Assembly (NCBI GenBank): GCA_045595965.1
Contig: JAZOBN010000028.1
Coordinates: forward strand, 62,001 to 126,000
From: CAAGNP01 sp045595965
GTDB lineage: Bacteria > Bacteroidota > Bacteroidia > Bacteroidales > UBA932
Direction of reading: 5' to 3'
Length of the DNA stretch: 64,000 nucleotides
Part shown: positions 34,287 to 43,229 of the stretch, one piece after another
How positions within the stretch are numbered: position 1 is the first letter of the stretch
How the letters are laid out: each line of letters opens with the position of its first letter
Notes under the pieces: generated by a model
What the model saw: only the letters and a program-made list of their open reading frames with translations
What the model was told of the DNA's origin: nothing
Databases searched by the model: none
Position numbers and translations under genes: made by a program

Positions 34287-34740
34287 TCACAATTCTCACT
34301 TTGAAAACGGCTTTTTTGATAGTGCCGGATCCGATCAATGGGGTGTGTCCGTCTGATGGGAAGCATATTACAAAGTTGCCGGCAGAGCAGCTTATAAATG
34401 TCTCAGGAACTTCGTCAAAAAGGGCTACATCTTGGGCTTCGTTGTATTCAGCCATCTGAAGATTGTCGCATTTGGCCCTGTCTTTCCATCCGATGGTTTC
34501 ATCTCCCTCCAGAAGTATATGGATATCAACAAAAGAGTCATGAACTTCCATCTTTGGGACCGGGTCGAAACCTCTCCCTTCATTGGTTGAGATTGTGCAC
34601 CATACATCATTTTCGACTATTGGGTGATTCCCCTCTGCAAGGGTGTTCAGATCATTTTTTCTAAGGAATTCATATACTTTGTCAAATCCTTTCTGGAAAT
34701 CTTTGTACCTTTCAAAACTTTTGATTGAATCTATTATCAT
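34270..34740 (-). CDS. YhcH/YjgK/YiaL (DUF386) family protein
   Basis: Encodes 156 residues from ATG 34740; a longer frame upstream runs through the promoter region and is not family-like. The cupin-like fold is indicated by HDSFVDIHILLEGDETIGW near 70-88, FDEVPETFISCSAGNFVICFPSDGHTP near 108-134 and IKKAVFKVRI near the end. The likely metal-binding His residues are in VDIHI and DGHTP. Homologues occur in sialic acid and other sugar operons and YhcH has been linked to sugar handling, but this context has no sugar genes. It is divergent from the NlpC/P60 gene. Confidence 0.85.
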   Translation of the reverse strand: MIIDSIKSFERYKDFQKGFDKVYEFLRKNDLNTLAEGNHPIVENDVWCTISTNEGRGFDPVPKMEVHDSFVDIHILLEGDETIGWKDRAKCDNLQMAEYNEAQDVALFDEVPETFISCSAGNFVICFPSDGHTPLIGSGTIKKAVFKVRIVNEPIQ

Positions 34741-34760
34741 AATTTTTGCTTTTTGCCCTA

Positions 34761-34768
34761 CAAAAATA
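34761..34768 (-). promoter_or_regulatory. Predicted -7 box of the YhcH/radical SAM operon
   Basis: Minus-strand TATTTTTG fits TAnnTTTG and lies 20 bases upstream of ATG 34740. A TTTG exists 10 bases further upstream, too close for a normal -33. Confidence 0.4.
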
Positions 34769-34791
34769 GGCATTTTATCAAAAAAAGTAGG

Positions 34792-34799
34792 TATATTTG
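34792..34799 (+). promoter_or_regulatory. Predicted -7 box of the NlpC to ftcD array
   Basis: TATATTTG matches TAnnTTTG and lies 38 bases before ATG 34838. The -33 region has only TTTTA at 34773-34777. It is back to back with the minus-strand box. Confidence 0.45.
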
Positions 34800-34837
34800 T
34801 AAGATAAGAATAATATACTAACAAAAAAGTAATTTTT

Positions 34838-36028
34838 ATGCGCAAACTGTTACTCTTATCTGCCGCACTTTTGGCAATCTTCGCCTCTTGTACCGATACA
34901 CAGGAGGTGGTAAACAATGTTACCAAAGAGGTAAAATCTGAATTCGCTCCTGACCGCAGGGACAAAACTTTTGAAGTGGAAGCCAAATATGTGGACGGAA
35001 ATTGGGTATTGTATGGTTCAACTACTGAAGCTCAAGCAAAAGAGGCTATGGTAGCACGCCTTCAGGAGAATGGTATTGAACCACTTGATAGTATAGTTCT
35101 TCTCCCATCTCCCGCTATGGAGGATAAAATCTATGCAATCGCAGCACACTCTGTTGCAAACCTCCGTTATGCAGCGGACTATTCTTCTGAAATGGCAACA
35201 CAGGTGTTGATGGGTACTCCATTGAAAGTTCTTGAGAAAAAGAGTTACTGGTATAGAGTTGTTACACCTGAGGGATATATCGCATGGGTGACAGTAGGGA
35301 GTGTGAAACGTATGAATGAAGAGGAACTTACCGCATGGAGAAGCTCTGAAAGATTGATAGTGAATACCCACTATACATTGTTCCTTGACCAACCAAGCAA
35401 AAAGGGAAATATCATCAGCGATGGTGTATGGGGCAATATAGTTCAGGTTGCCGGAAAGGCGGTGAACGGTTATGCAAAAGTTCAGCTCCCCAACGGCAAA
35501 ATCGCTTATGTTCCACAGGGTGATGTCGTGTCGTTTGACAAATGGTTGTCAACCAGAAAGGCTACCCCGGAAAATATCATCAAGACAGGTAAACAATTTC
35601 TCGGCTTCCCATATTTGTGGGCAGGTACATCTATCAAAGGGTTGGATTGCAGCGGTTTTGTCAAGACTTCGCACTTCCTTAATGGTGTTATTCTCAGAAG
35701 AGATGCTTCCCAACAAGCAAAAGTTGGCCAGGAAATTGATATTACCAACGGTATAGAAAATCTGCAGATGGGTGATATCCTCTTCTTTGGCCGCAAAGCG
35801 ACTGAAACAAGGGCAGCAAGGGTGAGTCACGTCGGTATGTACATTGGCGACGGATTGTTTATCCACTCAGCTACATTTGTGAAGATAAACAGCCTGGTTC
35901 CCGGAACTGATAATTTCTATGATGGCACAATGGTATGTGCAAGGCGTATCACCGGAATGGAAGATACAGTGTTTGGCTTGTGGTCTATTGCTAAACACCC
36001 ATGGTACTTTAATGTTGAAAATAAATAA
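34838..36028 (+). CDS. NlpC/P60 lipoprotein endopeptidase with SH3-like domains
   Basis: Encodes 396 residues. The lipoprotein signal ends at Cys18 (IFASC). Two SH3-like bacterial domains lie at about 95-160 and 175-235. The NlpC/P60 domain is at about 242-380, with Cys271 in GLDCSGF, His331 in SHVGMYIG and His343 in FIHS. It fits dipeptidyl-peptidase VI-type enzymes that cut after gamma-D-Glu in freed muropeptides and release L-Ala-D-Glu. The next gene encodes the epimerase for that dipeptide, which supports this. Likely located in the periplasm, held to a membrane by lipid. Confidence 0.9.
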   Translation: MRKLLLLSAALLAIFASCTDTQEVVNNVTKEVKSEFAPDRRDKTFEVEAKYVDGNWVLYGSTTEAQAKEAMVARLQENGIEPLDSIVLLPSPAMEDKIYAIAAHSVANLRYAADYSSEMATQVLMGTPLKVLEKKSYWYRVVTPEGYIAWVTVGSVKRMNEEELTAWRSSERLIVNTHYTLFLDQPSKKGNIISDGVWGNIVQVAGKAVNGYAKVQLPNGKIAYVPQGDVVSFDKWLSTRKATPENIIKTGKQFLGFPYLWAGTSIKGLDCSGFVKTSHFLNGVILRRDASQQAKVGQEIDITNGIENLQMGDILFFGRKATETRAARVSHVGMYIGDGLFIHSATFVKINSLVPGTDNFYDGTMVCARRITGMEDTVFGLWSIAKHPWYFNVENK

Positions 36029-36046
36029 TCTAAAATATCTACAGTC

Positions 36047-37219
36047 ATGACAACAAGAAGAGATTTCCTTAAAACCGCCGGTGTTCTAACTGCAGCATCT
36101 GCTTTTTTGAAACCCTCAGATATCTTTGCACAAAAGAACAACCCTCCAAAAATCAGCAAATCGAAGAAACTTCAACTTGATTGGGAGAATTTTGATGGTG
36201 TGATGAAATTTACCTTCACCGTTTCAGGTTCGTCAAGAAAGGGAACCCCTATCGTTATTACCCGCTTGAGTTGGTGTGGTGAGACTGGTTATGGTGAGGC
36301 AGCTATGCCACCATATCTTGGCGAGACACAGGCTTCTGTCAACGATTTCCTGAAAAAAGTAGTAGAGAATGTCCTACCTAAATTTGACAACCCTTTCTGT
36401 ATCCAGGACATCATGCTGGCTGTTGACAAATTGTCTACCAACAATACTGCTGCAAAAGCATCTGTGGATATAGCACTTCACGACCTTGTAGGTAACATCA
36501 TGAAGCAACCCTGGTGGAAGATGTGGGGTTTTGATCCTGCAAAAGCACCATATACCAGCTATACAATCGGTTATGATGCAAGTGATGATATGATCAATAC
36601 AAAACTTGATGAAGCAAACTGGAACAAGATCATCAAGGTGAAATTGGGTATGACCGAGGCAGAGGACAAGAGAATGATCAATCTTATCCGCGCTCGTGAC
36701 AACCGTCCTATCATTATCGATGCAAACCAGGGCTGGAAAGACAAATACTACGCTTTGGATATGATTCACTGGTTGAAAGAGAAGGGAGTATCTATGATCG
36801 AGCAACCTATGTCAAAATACTACCTTGATGACATTGCCTGGATTACCGAAAGATCACCACTTCCAATCATCGCTGACGAATCTTGCCAGAGATTGACTGA
36901 TATCAGAACTCTTCATGGTGCATATCACGGTATCAATATAAAATTGATGAAATGTACCGGTATGCGTGAAGCTCGTGAGATGGTCTCACTTGCAAAAGCA
37001 TTGCACATGAAACTCATGATCGGCTGTATGACCGAAACCTCTATCGCAATCTCCGCTGCAGCACAACTATCTCCAGAGATGGAATGGGCAGACCTTGATG
37101 GAAACTACCTCCTTGGCAACGACTGCTTCGATGGTATGAAACTGGTTGACGGACGTATCACTTTGGAAGACAAACCGGGTCTTGGACTTACTCCAAAGCC
37201 AGGTATTATTAACCTTTAA
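36047..37219 (+). CDS. Dipeptide epimerase (L-Ala-D/L-Glu type) with Tat signal
   Basis: Encodes 390 residues. The N-terminus is a twin-arginine signal: TRRDFLK at 3-9, a hydrophobic stretch, and a likely cleavage near IFAQ at 26-29. The enolase-superfamily barrel has Lys197 and Lys199 (IIKVKLG), metal ligands Asp225 (DANQGW), Glu252 (EQPM) and Asp277 (ADES), and Lys299 (INIKLMK). These fit L-Ala-D/L-Glu epimerase. Export places the reaction in the periplasm, next to the NlpC/P60 lipoprotein that makes its substrate; the E. coli enzyme is cytoplasmic. Substrate specificity is inferred from context and residues. Confidence 0.88.
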   Translation: MTTRRDFLKTAGVLTAASAFLKPSDIFAQKNNPPKISKSKKLQLDWENFDGVMKFTFTVSGSSRKGTPIVITRLSWCGETGYGEAAMPPYLGETQASVNDFLKKVVENVLPKFDNPFCIQDIMLAVDKLSTNNTAAKASVDIALHDLVGNIMKQPWWKMWGFDPAKAPYTSYTIGYDASDDMINTKLDEANWNKIIKVKLGMTEAEDKRMINLIRARDNRPIIIDANQGWKDKYYALDMIHWLKEKGVSMIEQPMSKYYLDDIAWITERSPLPIIADESCQRLTDIRTLHGAYHGINIKLMKCTGMREAREMVSLAKALHMKLMIGCMTETSIAISAAAQLSPEMEWADLDGNYLLGNDCFDGMKLVDGRITLEDKPGLGLTPKPGIINL

Positions 37220-37248
37220 TACAATTTACTATAACATATTTTACAGAC

Positions 37249-37521
37249 ATGAACTTAAGAGTATTTAAAAAAGACATTGATTTTCTAACTGAAGATTTTC
37301 TATCGGATGCACTTGTAAGTTTGAGCTTTGGTAAAAGCGATGAAAAGGTGTCAAAGATTCTGGATATCATCAATGAGGCTGTAGACCTTCGTGACGAGAC
37401 ATATTATAAAATCAACCACCCTGCAGAAGGTAAGTTGAAAGCTTATTATCGTGGTGTTACTGAAGATTTTCTTAAAGCACTTGATGCCCTTTGTGAAAAA
37501 CTTGGCGAAGCAATAAAATAA
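37249..37521 (+). CDS. Small conserved-looking helical protein, unknown
   Basis: Encodes 90 residues that I do not recognise. The sequence is mostly helical with acidic and hydrophobic periodicity (VSKILDIINEAVDLRDETYY, DFLKALDALCEKLGEAIK) and no signal or membrane segment. It lies 29 bases after the epimerase gene and 9 bases before guaB and fits the array spacing, which supports it being real. Codon use resembles its neighbours. No function is proposed. Confidence 0.7.
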   Translation: MNLRVFKKDIDFLTEDFLSDALVSLSFGKSDEKVSKILDIINEAVDLRDETYYKINHPAEGKLKAYYRGVTEDFLKALDALCEKLGEAIK

Positions 37522-37530
37522 ATTCAACCT

Positions 37531-39000
37531 ATGCAGACATATACAAAAGTTCCAATTATAGAGGGTCTTACATTTGATGATGTGTTGTTGATCCCTGCAC
37601 ACTCTGAGGTACTCCCCAGAACTGTGGATATCAACACAAACTTCACCAGAGAGATAAAACTCCACACTCCCCTTGTATCTGCTGCAATGGATACAGTTAC
37701 TGAGGCTGAACTTGCAATAGCAATAGCCAGAGAGGGAGGTATAGGTGTTATTCACAAGAATATGCCTATTGAGGCTCAGATGGAACAGGTGAGAAAGGTG
37801 AAGAGGGCCGAAAATGGGATGATTTACGATCCTGTAACCATCAGAGAGTGTGCAACAGTGGGTGATGCCCTTAATTTGATGAAGGAGAACCACATCGGCG
37901 GTATTCCGGTGGTGGATGAGAGGGGGATGTTGTGTGGTATCGTTACCAACAGGGATTTGAGATTCCAGGACAATATGAAAACCCCAATCAGCGAGGTGAT
38001 GACCAAGGAGAATCTTGTCACTACCACCAAGGGGGCAGATCTGAAAGAGGCGACCGAATTGTTGAAAAAGCACAAGATCGAGAAGTTGCTTGTAGTGGAT
38101 AATGCCGGGAAACTTGCTGGTCTTATCACCTATAAGGATATAATGAAGATCAAAGATAATCCTACCGCAAGTAAGGATTCCAAGGGTCGTCTTCTTGTCG
38201 CTGCAGCAATGGGTATCAATTCAGATACTATCCAGAAAGTGGAACAGATTGTCTCTGTAGAGGCTGATGCAATAGTTCTTGATACTGCTCACGGTCACTC
38301 TGAATTTGTACTCCAGACTATTAAGAAAGTGCGTCAGGCATTCCCTCATCTCCAGATAGTTGCAGGCAATATTGCTACAGCAGAGGCTGCACTTGCACTT
38401 AAAGAGTGCGGTGTGGATGCGGTTAAGGTGGGCATCGGCCCAGGTTCAATCTGTACAACCCGTGTTGTTGCAGGTGTCGGTATGCCACAACTTTCTGCAA
38501 TTATGTTGGCTGCTGAGGCATTGAAAGGTACTGGCGTTCCAATCATTGCTGATGGTGGTGTGAGATATTCGGGAGATATTGTCAAGGCTTTGGCCGGTGG
38601 TGCAAGCACAGTTATGGCTGGTTCGCTGTTTGCCGGAGTTGAAGAGTCTCCAGGTGAAACAATCATCCTCAATGGCAGGAAGTTCAAATCTTACAGAGGA
38701 ATGGGTTCTCTTGAAGCTATGCAAAAAGGGTCAAAAGACAGGTACTTCCAGGATATGGAAGAGGATATCAAAAAGTTGGTTCCAGAAGGAATCGTAGCAC
38801 AAGTTCCTTATAAAGGGACCCTTAAAGAGGTCGTTTATCAGCTTGTTGGAGGTTTGAGAGCCGGTATGGGTTATTGTGGCGCTCACAATCTTGATGAGTT
38901 GAGAAATGCCAAGTTTGTGAGAGTGACAACTGCCGGGTTTACCGAGAACCATCCTCACGATGTGACTATTACCAGGGAGGCTCCAAATTATAGCAGATAG
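37531..39000 (+). CDS. guaB: Inosine-5'-monophosphate dehydrogenase
   Basis: Encodes 489 residues. It oxidises IMP to XMP with NAD+, the committed step to guanine nucleotides. The barrel begins at 1-90 (EGLTFDDVLLIP) and continues from 210. Two CBS domains are inserted at about 97-205. Catalytic Cys308 is in GPGSICTTR, and the phosphate-binding DGGVRYSGDI and flap region SYRGMGSLEAM are intact. The gene sits between a small unknown and three envelope genes. Confidence 0.98.
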   Translation: MQTYTKVPIIEGLTFDDVLLIPAHSEVLPRTVDINTNFTREIKLHTPLVSAAMDTVTEAELAIAIAREGGIGVIHKNMPIEAQMEQVRKVKRAENGMIYDPVTIRECATVGDALNLMKENHIGGIPVVDERGMLCGIVTNRDLRFQDNMKTPISEVMTKENLVTTTKGADLKEATELLKKHKIEKLLVVDNAGKLAGLITYKDIMKIKDNPTASKDSKGRLLVAAAMGINSDTIQKVEQIVSVEADAIVLDTAHGHSEFVLQTIKKVRQAFPHLQIVAGNIATAEAALALKECGVDAVKVGIGPGSICTTRVVAGVGMPQLSAIMLAAEALKGTGVPIIADGGVRYSGDIVKALAGGASTVMAGSLFAGVEESPGETIILNGRKFKSYRGMGSLEAMQKGSKDRYFQDMEEDIKKLVPEGIVAQVPYKGTLKEVVYQLVGGLRAGMGYCGAHNLDELRNAKFVRVTTAGFTENHPHDVTITREAPNYSR

Positions 39001-39003
39001 CCT

Positions 39004-39867
39004 ATGAAGCGCCTTTTTATTGTTCTGTCAGCAATTGTTCTCTTTTGTTCCTGTGAATTTATAGACAGGGCATTTAATGGGGAGATTGTAGCCAGAGTAG
39101 GAAAGAGCGTATTGTATAAGAGCGATATTTCGGGGTTGGTCCCTTCGGGTACCACCCCTGAAGATAGCGCTTTCATTGTTTCCCAGTATATACATTCCTG
39201 GGCGACTAAGAAATTGTTGATGAGCAATGCCGAGAGCAGACTTTCGCGTAAAGATCGGGATGTTGAGCAGGAAATTGATGATTTCAGGACAACTCTTCTG
39301 GTCTACAGATATGAAAAACTGTATGTGGAGCGTAACCTTGATACATTGATTACAGAGGAGGAGTGCAAGAGATATTATGAGTCAAATAGAGAGAATTTCA
39401 AGTCCCAATCCTCTGTTGTGAAGGGACGTTTCATCAAAATCAACAAGACCTCTCCCAACTATCAGAAAATAAAGAATCTGTATCGCTCTACAAAAATTGA
39501 AGATATGGATGCAGTGGGGGAGATGTGTATGAATTCGGCTGAGAAATTTACAGACTTCCAGCAGGGGTGGGTCCCGTTGAGTGTTGTGGCCAAGGAGATG
39601 GGTGCAGATCTCCAGTCTTGCGAAAACCAGATTGCAAGAGGTGGCTATATGGAAGTTTCTGATGAAAAATGCACATGTTTCCTTAAGGTGTATGAAAGGG
39701 TCCCCGCTGGGGAGATAACACCTTACGAATACAATATAAATGTGATAAGGGAATCGATTTTGAGCAAAAGAAAGCAGGAGTTGGTTACAAGTTTGGAACG
39801 AAATCTGCTAGAAGAGGCCCTTAACACAGACAAACTTAAAATATATAGTGACGATAATGACAAATAA
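39004..39867 (+). CDS. SurA/PpiC-like lipoprotein without clear parvulin domain
   Basis: Encodes 287 residues. The lipoprotein signal ends at Cys17 (LFCSC). The following part (VARVGKSVLYKSDISG, then a helical SurA-N-type region to about 130) looks like a peptidyl-prolyl isomerase chaperone module. The segment after about 130 has only weak resemblance to a parvulin domain and lacks the clear GGELG pattern seen in the next gene. It is probably a periplasmic chaperone held by lipid. It overlaps the surA-like gene by 11 bases, which supports shared function in outer-membrane protein assembly. Confidence 0.75.
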   Translation: MKRLFIVLSAIVLFCSCEFIDRAFNGEIVARVGKSVLYKSDISGLVPSGTTPEDSAFIVSQYIHSWATKKLLMSNAESRLSRKDRDVEQEIDDFRTTLLVYRYEKLYVERNLDTLITEEECKRYYESNRENFKSQSSVVKGRFIKINKTSPNYQKIKNLYRSTKIEDMDAVGEMCMNSAEKFTDFQQGWVPLSVVAKEMGADLQSCENQIARGGYMEVSDEKCTCFLKVYERVPAGEITPYEYNINVIRESILSKRKQELVTSLERNLLEEALNTDKLKIYSDDNDK

Positions 39868-41224
39868 GACTTTCAAGGTGTTGTCAATCACCTTTTTCCT
39901 GATTTTATCTTCATCTTTGTTTGGCCAGAAATATCAGAATGGTCTGATCGACAAGACTGTAGCAGTGGTGGGTAATGAGATGATCCTCGTTTCACAGATA
40001 GAGCAAGAGGTGCAGATGCTCCAGTTCAACGGACACTATTCCGACCGTAATCTCAGGTGTCAGGTGCTTGAGCAGATGATGGTATCGAAGCTGTTCCTGA
40101 TGCAGGCCCGTCTCGATAGCCTTTCGGTGAATGATGCGTTGGTGGAGTCAAGTGTAAATGAGAGATTGAATAATGTATTGACCCAACTGGGCGGTGAAAA
40201 ACAAGTTGAGGAGTATTTTGGGAAGAGTCTTTATAATCTGCGTCAGGACTGGAAAGAGATATTGACAGAACAGTCTCTTACACAGGATATGCAAAGAAAT
40301 GTCTCCACATCTGCCACTGAAATGACTCCTGAGCAGATAAAGGAATTTTACAAAAACGTCTCTAAAGACAGTTTGCCTGTAATATCTACCCAATACCAAC
40401 TCAGACAGATTGTCCTCTATCCTGACAGGGAAAAGGCGAAGGAGATTGTAAAAGAAAAATTGCTTGATTATCGTCAGAGGATTCTGAATGGAGAGAGTTT
40501 CTCTATGTTGGCTACATTCTATTCAGAGGATCCCGGTAGTGCATCCAGAGGTGGGGAACTCGGCATGGCATCCAAATCTATCTTCTGGCCACAATTCTCA
40601 GATGCGGCAATGCTCCTTAAGGAGGGACAGGTATCTCCTATTGTAGAGACCCCTGACGGATATCACCTTATTCAGATGATAAAGAAGGATGGAGATATGT
40701 TCAATGCCAGACATATCCTTCTGAAACCCAAATATACCTCTGCTGACCGCAACAAGGCATTCAAAACCCTGGACTCACTTAAAACGGCAATCCAGGAGGA
40801 TAGTATATCATTTTTTGTTGCTGCAAGAATATATTCCCAGGACCCTTATACCAGAACAAACGGAGGATTGATGGCTGATGAATATTCAGGTACAGCTATG
40901 TTTGAAAAGGATCAGTTGAAACCCACCGATTATGCTGCAATCAAAGATCTTGAAGTTGGTGAAATTTCAGCACCGGTAGAATCTACTGACAATGAGGGAA
41001 GAAGTGGAAATACAATTTACAAGATTATCAAACTGGAAAAAATAATCCCTTCACATACTGCAACTTTTGAGGATGATTTCAGCGTCTTGCAAAATGTGGC
41101 AAATCAGCAGCAGTCGAAAAAAGCTGTTGATGATTTTATAAAAGATAAGATCAAGTCGACCTATATTGTAATCGATCCTATTTTCCATAATTGCGACTTT
41201 GAAAGGGAAGGGTGGATTAAATAA
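39857..41224 (+). CDS. surA: SurA-type periplasmic peptidyl-prolyl isomerase
   Basis: Encodes 455 residues from ATG 39857; a GTG three codons upstream is the alternative. A signal peptide ends near LFGQ (about residue 23). The SurA N-terminal chaperone region spans about 28-165. Two parvulin domains follow: about 172-270 (FYSEDPGSASRGGELGMASKSIFWPQF) and about 275-385 (ARHILLKPK, IYSQDPYTRTNGG). The protein helps fold and deliver outer-membrane proteins. Its stop overlaps the OstA-like gene start by one base. Confidence 0.88.
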   Translation: MTNKTFKVLSITFFLILSSSLFGQKYQNGLIDKTVAVVGNEMILVSQIEQEVQMLQFNGHYSDRNLRCQVLEQMMVSKLFLMQARLDSLSVNDALVESSVNERLNNVLTQLGGEKQVEEYFGKSLYNLRQDWKEILTEQSLTQDMQRNVSTSATEMTPEQIKEFYKNVSKDSLPVISTQYQLRQIVLYPDREKAKEIVKEKLLDYRQRILNGESFSMLATFYSEDPGSASRGGELGMASKSIFWPQFSDAAMLLKEGQVSPIVETPDGYHLIQMIKKDGDMFNARHILLKPKYTSADRNKAFKTLDSLKTAIQEDSISFFVAARIYSQDPYTRTNGGLMADEYSGTAMFEKDQLKPTDYAAIKDLEVGEISAPVESTDNEGRSGNTIYKIIKLEKIIPSHTATFEDDFSVLQNVANQQQSKKAVDDFIKDKIKSTYIVIDPIFHNCDFEREGWIK

Positions 41225-43224
41225 TGAGAAATGCTTTATACTCTATACTACTGTTGTTTTTTGCCACCTCGGTAATCTTTGCTCAAGAGAATAAAGAGGA
41301 GGCAGACAGCCTTGTCAGACTTATCAATGCCAAAAAAATTCAGTTGGTAGAGATAGATGGCCAGGCATGCAGACGGGTAGAGGGGCCGGCAACTTTTCTT
41401 CACAACGATACCTATCTGATTTGTGATACAGCATTCTGGAATGTCGATAAAGATTATATCGATGCGATAAACAATGTCCGTATAATTCAGGAGAACACTA
41501 TGCTGACAGGTGACCGACTACACTATATAGTTGGTCAGAATCTTGCACAGTTCAGGGGTGCATTGGTTGAACTGAAAGATGAAAAGCAGAATACCCTCCG
41601 AACAAATAATCTCGATTATAACACAAAAGACAGTATTGCCTATTTTTATGATGGGGCGAGTATGCAGGATGAGGATGGAAATATAATTGAGAGTGTAAGG
41701 GGAAGGTATGAGTCAAAGGGGAAACTTTTTACATTCATTGAAGATGTGCAGATGTTTTCGGACTCACTTTTTTTTGTCACCGATACAGCAAGATACAGAA
41801 CAGATCTTGAAACAGCATACTTTACCACTAACACCAAAGCTTGGAAAAATCAGAATTATTTCTCTGCCACAGGAGGATGGTACAATAGAGGTGATGAGAC
41901 TATGTTTTTTGAGGGTAATGTATATGGTCAGACAGAGGATTACGAGCTGTGGTGTGATGACCTTTTCTTCAACCGGAATGAAGAGCATACAATCCTTCGT
42001 GGGAATGTTCAGGTTACTGATACCATAAATGGTGCGGTAGTTCTGGGTGACCATATCGAGACATACAACGAGCCCCGTTCTGCTAAAGTTACCATTAACC
42101 CCGCTATTATCGGACTTGTAGAGGAGGATGGAGTATCTGATAGTGTATATGTGGCTGCAGATACTTTGTATTATTATTCCAGAAAAATGTTTGAGGTGGA
42201 CAGTTCTGTTATTGCCCAGGCAAAGGAGAGGAAGAAACTTGCAATGATAGATGCTGTCTTTAACCTGCGGGAGCAGATAAAGGCGGAACAAGCTGCTTTG
42301 AACCAGCGACAGGTGGACGAGGAGATGGCAAGCAGAGGTGGTGGAAAATTAAACCAGATAAAAAGTGGAGGGGATAAGCTTGGTGAAGAGGGTGTTGAGA
42401 ATGAGGTAGTAGAGGAGAATGATGAGGATGATGGGGATGATGAGAATGATGATACCCCTTCAGAGGGTGAAACACTTGCTGCCCCTCAGCCCAAAGATAC
42501 CTCAGATGTGGTATTTCTGGAAGCATATCACAATGTGAGAATTTATAAATCTGACAATCAGGTTATTTGTGACTCTCTCCTATATTCGGGAATAGATTCT
42601 ATTGCACGTCTTTTCAAATCCCCTGTCATCTGGAATGAGGTCACCAACCAACTCTCATCAGATAGTATTCAAGTAGTGATGAAAGATGGAGCGATGGAGA
42701 AGGGGCTCCTTCTTTCCAACGCTTTTGTCGCATTTGAGGAGCAACCTGGGAAATATTATAATCAGGTGAAATCACCTGAGATGGCTGGATTCTTCAAGGA
42801 TGGTGAGCTGGCGAGGTTTGATGCCCTTGGGGGAGCCCAGATGTTGATGTACCTGAAGGATAGCACTGAGGTTGCCTATGCTAACCGCAAGGAGTGCAAA
42901 ATTATCTCTTCTGAACTTCAAGACGGGACATTGCAGAAGAACTTCTATTTTGAGGGTATAAAGAGCAATATATTCCCAATAGAGGATCTTCCTAAAGATG
43001 AGATGAATCTCAACGGTTTTGTGTGGAGAGGGGGGGAGAGACCAGTTGACAGATATGCTATAACCCCAAGAGGGGTAAGAGAATCGATCAGACAATACAC
43101 TTTGGAGAGCCCATATTATCCTTTATTCCCTTACACGTCCCATTATTTCCCTGGTTATATAGAGAATATTATGGAGCAAATAATCCAAAGGGAGCCATGG
43201 AAATGGAAATCATCTAAAGAGTAA
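41224..43224 (+). CDS. OstA/LptA-like outer-membrane biogenesis protein
   Basis: Encodes 666 residues. A signal peptide ends near IFAQ (about residue 20). OstA-N/LptA-like beta-jellyroll repeats cover about 35-330 (VEGPATFLHNDTYLICDTAFWN, LRGNVQVTDTINGAVVLGD) and resume at about 425-560. Between them is a charged insert, about 350-425, with an Asp/Glu-rich run near 395-412. Proteins of this form in Bacteroidota are presumed to carry lipopolysaccharide through the periplasm with LptBFG and LptD. Location right after surA, and the two LptF/G-like genes elsewhere in the window, are consistent. It is far larger than proteobacterial LptA. Confidence 0.82.
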   Translation: MRNALYSILLLFFATSVIFAQENKEEADSLVRLINAKKIQLVEIDGQACRRVEGPATFLHNDTYLICDTAFWNVDKDYIDAINNVRIIQENTMLTGDRLHYIVGQNLAQFRGALVELKDEKQNTLRTNNLDYNTKDSIAYFYDGASMQDEDGNIIESVRGRYESKGKLFTFIEDVQMFSDSLFFVTDTARYRTDLETAYFTTNTKAWKNQNYFSATGGWYNRGDETMFFEGNVYGQTEDYELWCDDLFFNRNEEHTILRGNVQVTDTINGAVVLGDHIETYNEPRSAKVTINPAIIGLVEEDGVSDSVYVAADTLYYYSRKMFEVDSSVIAQAKERKKLAMIDAVFNLREQIKAEQAALNQRQVDEEMASRGGGKLNQIKSGGDKLGEEGVENEVVEENDEDDGDDENDDTPSEGETLAAPQPKDTSDVVFLEAYHNVRIYKSDNQVICDSLLYSGIDSIARLFKSPVIWNEVTNQLSSDSIQVVMKDGAMEKGLLLSNAFVAFEEQPGKYYNQVKSPEMAGFFKDGELARFDALGGAQMLMYLKDSTEVAYANRKECKIISSELQDGTLQKNFYFEGIKSNIFPIEDLPKDEMNLNGFVWRGGERPVDRYAITPRGVRESIRQYTLESPYYPLFPYTSHYFPGYIENIMEQIIQREPWKWKSSKE

Positions 43225-43229
43225 TAAAT

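Noticed and set aside
32455..34837. A possible genomic island around the IS remnant
   Set aside because: The following genes (TIGR01212, YhcH) are ordinary chromosomal families, and base use does not change noticeably.
34741..34986. Upstream extension of the YhcH-family frame
   Set aside because: It runs through the divergent promoter boxes and into the NlpC/P60 gene and is not family-like; ATG 34740 gives the normal length.
42260..42526. His/Pro-rich minus-strand frame
   Set aside because: It is the reverse reading of the Asp/Glu-rich insert of the OstA-like gene; the repeated His comes from GATGA-rich DNA.
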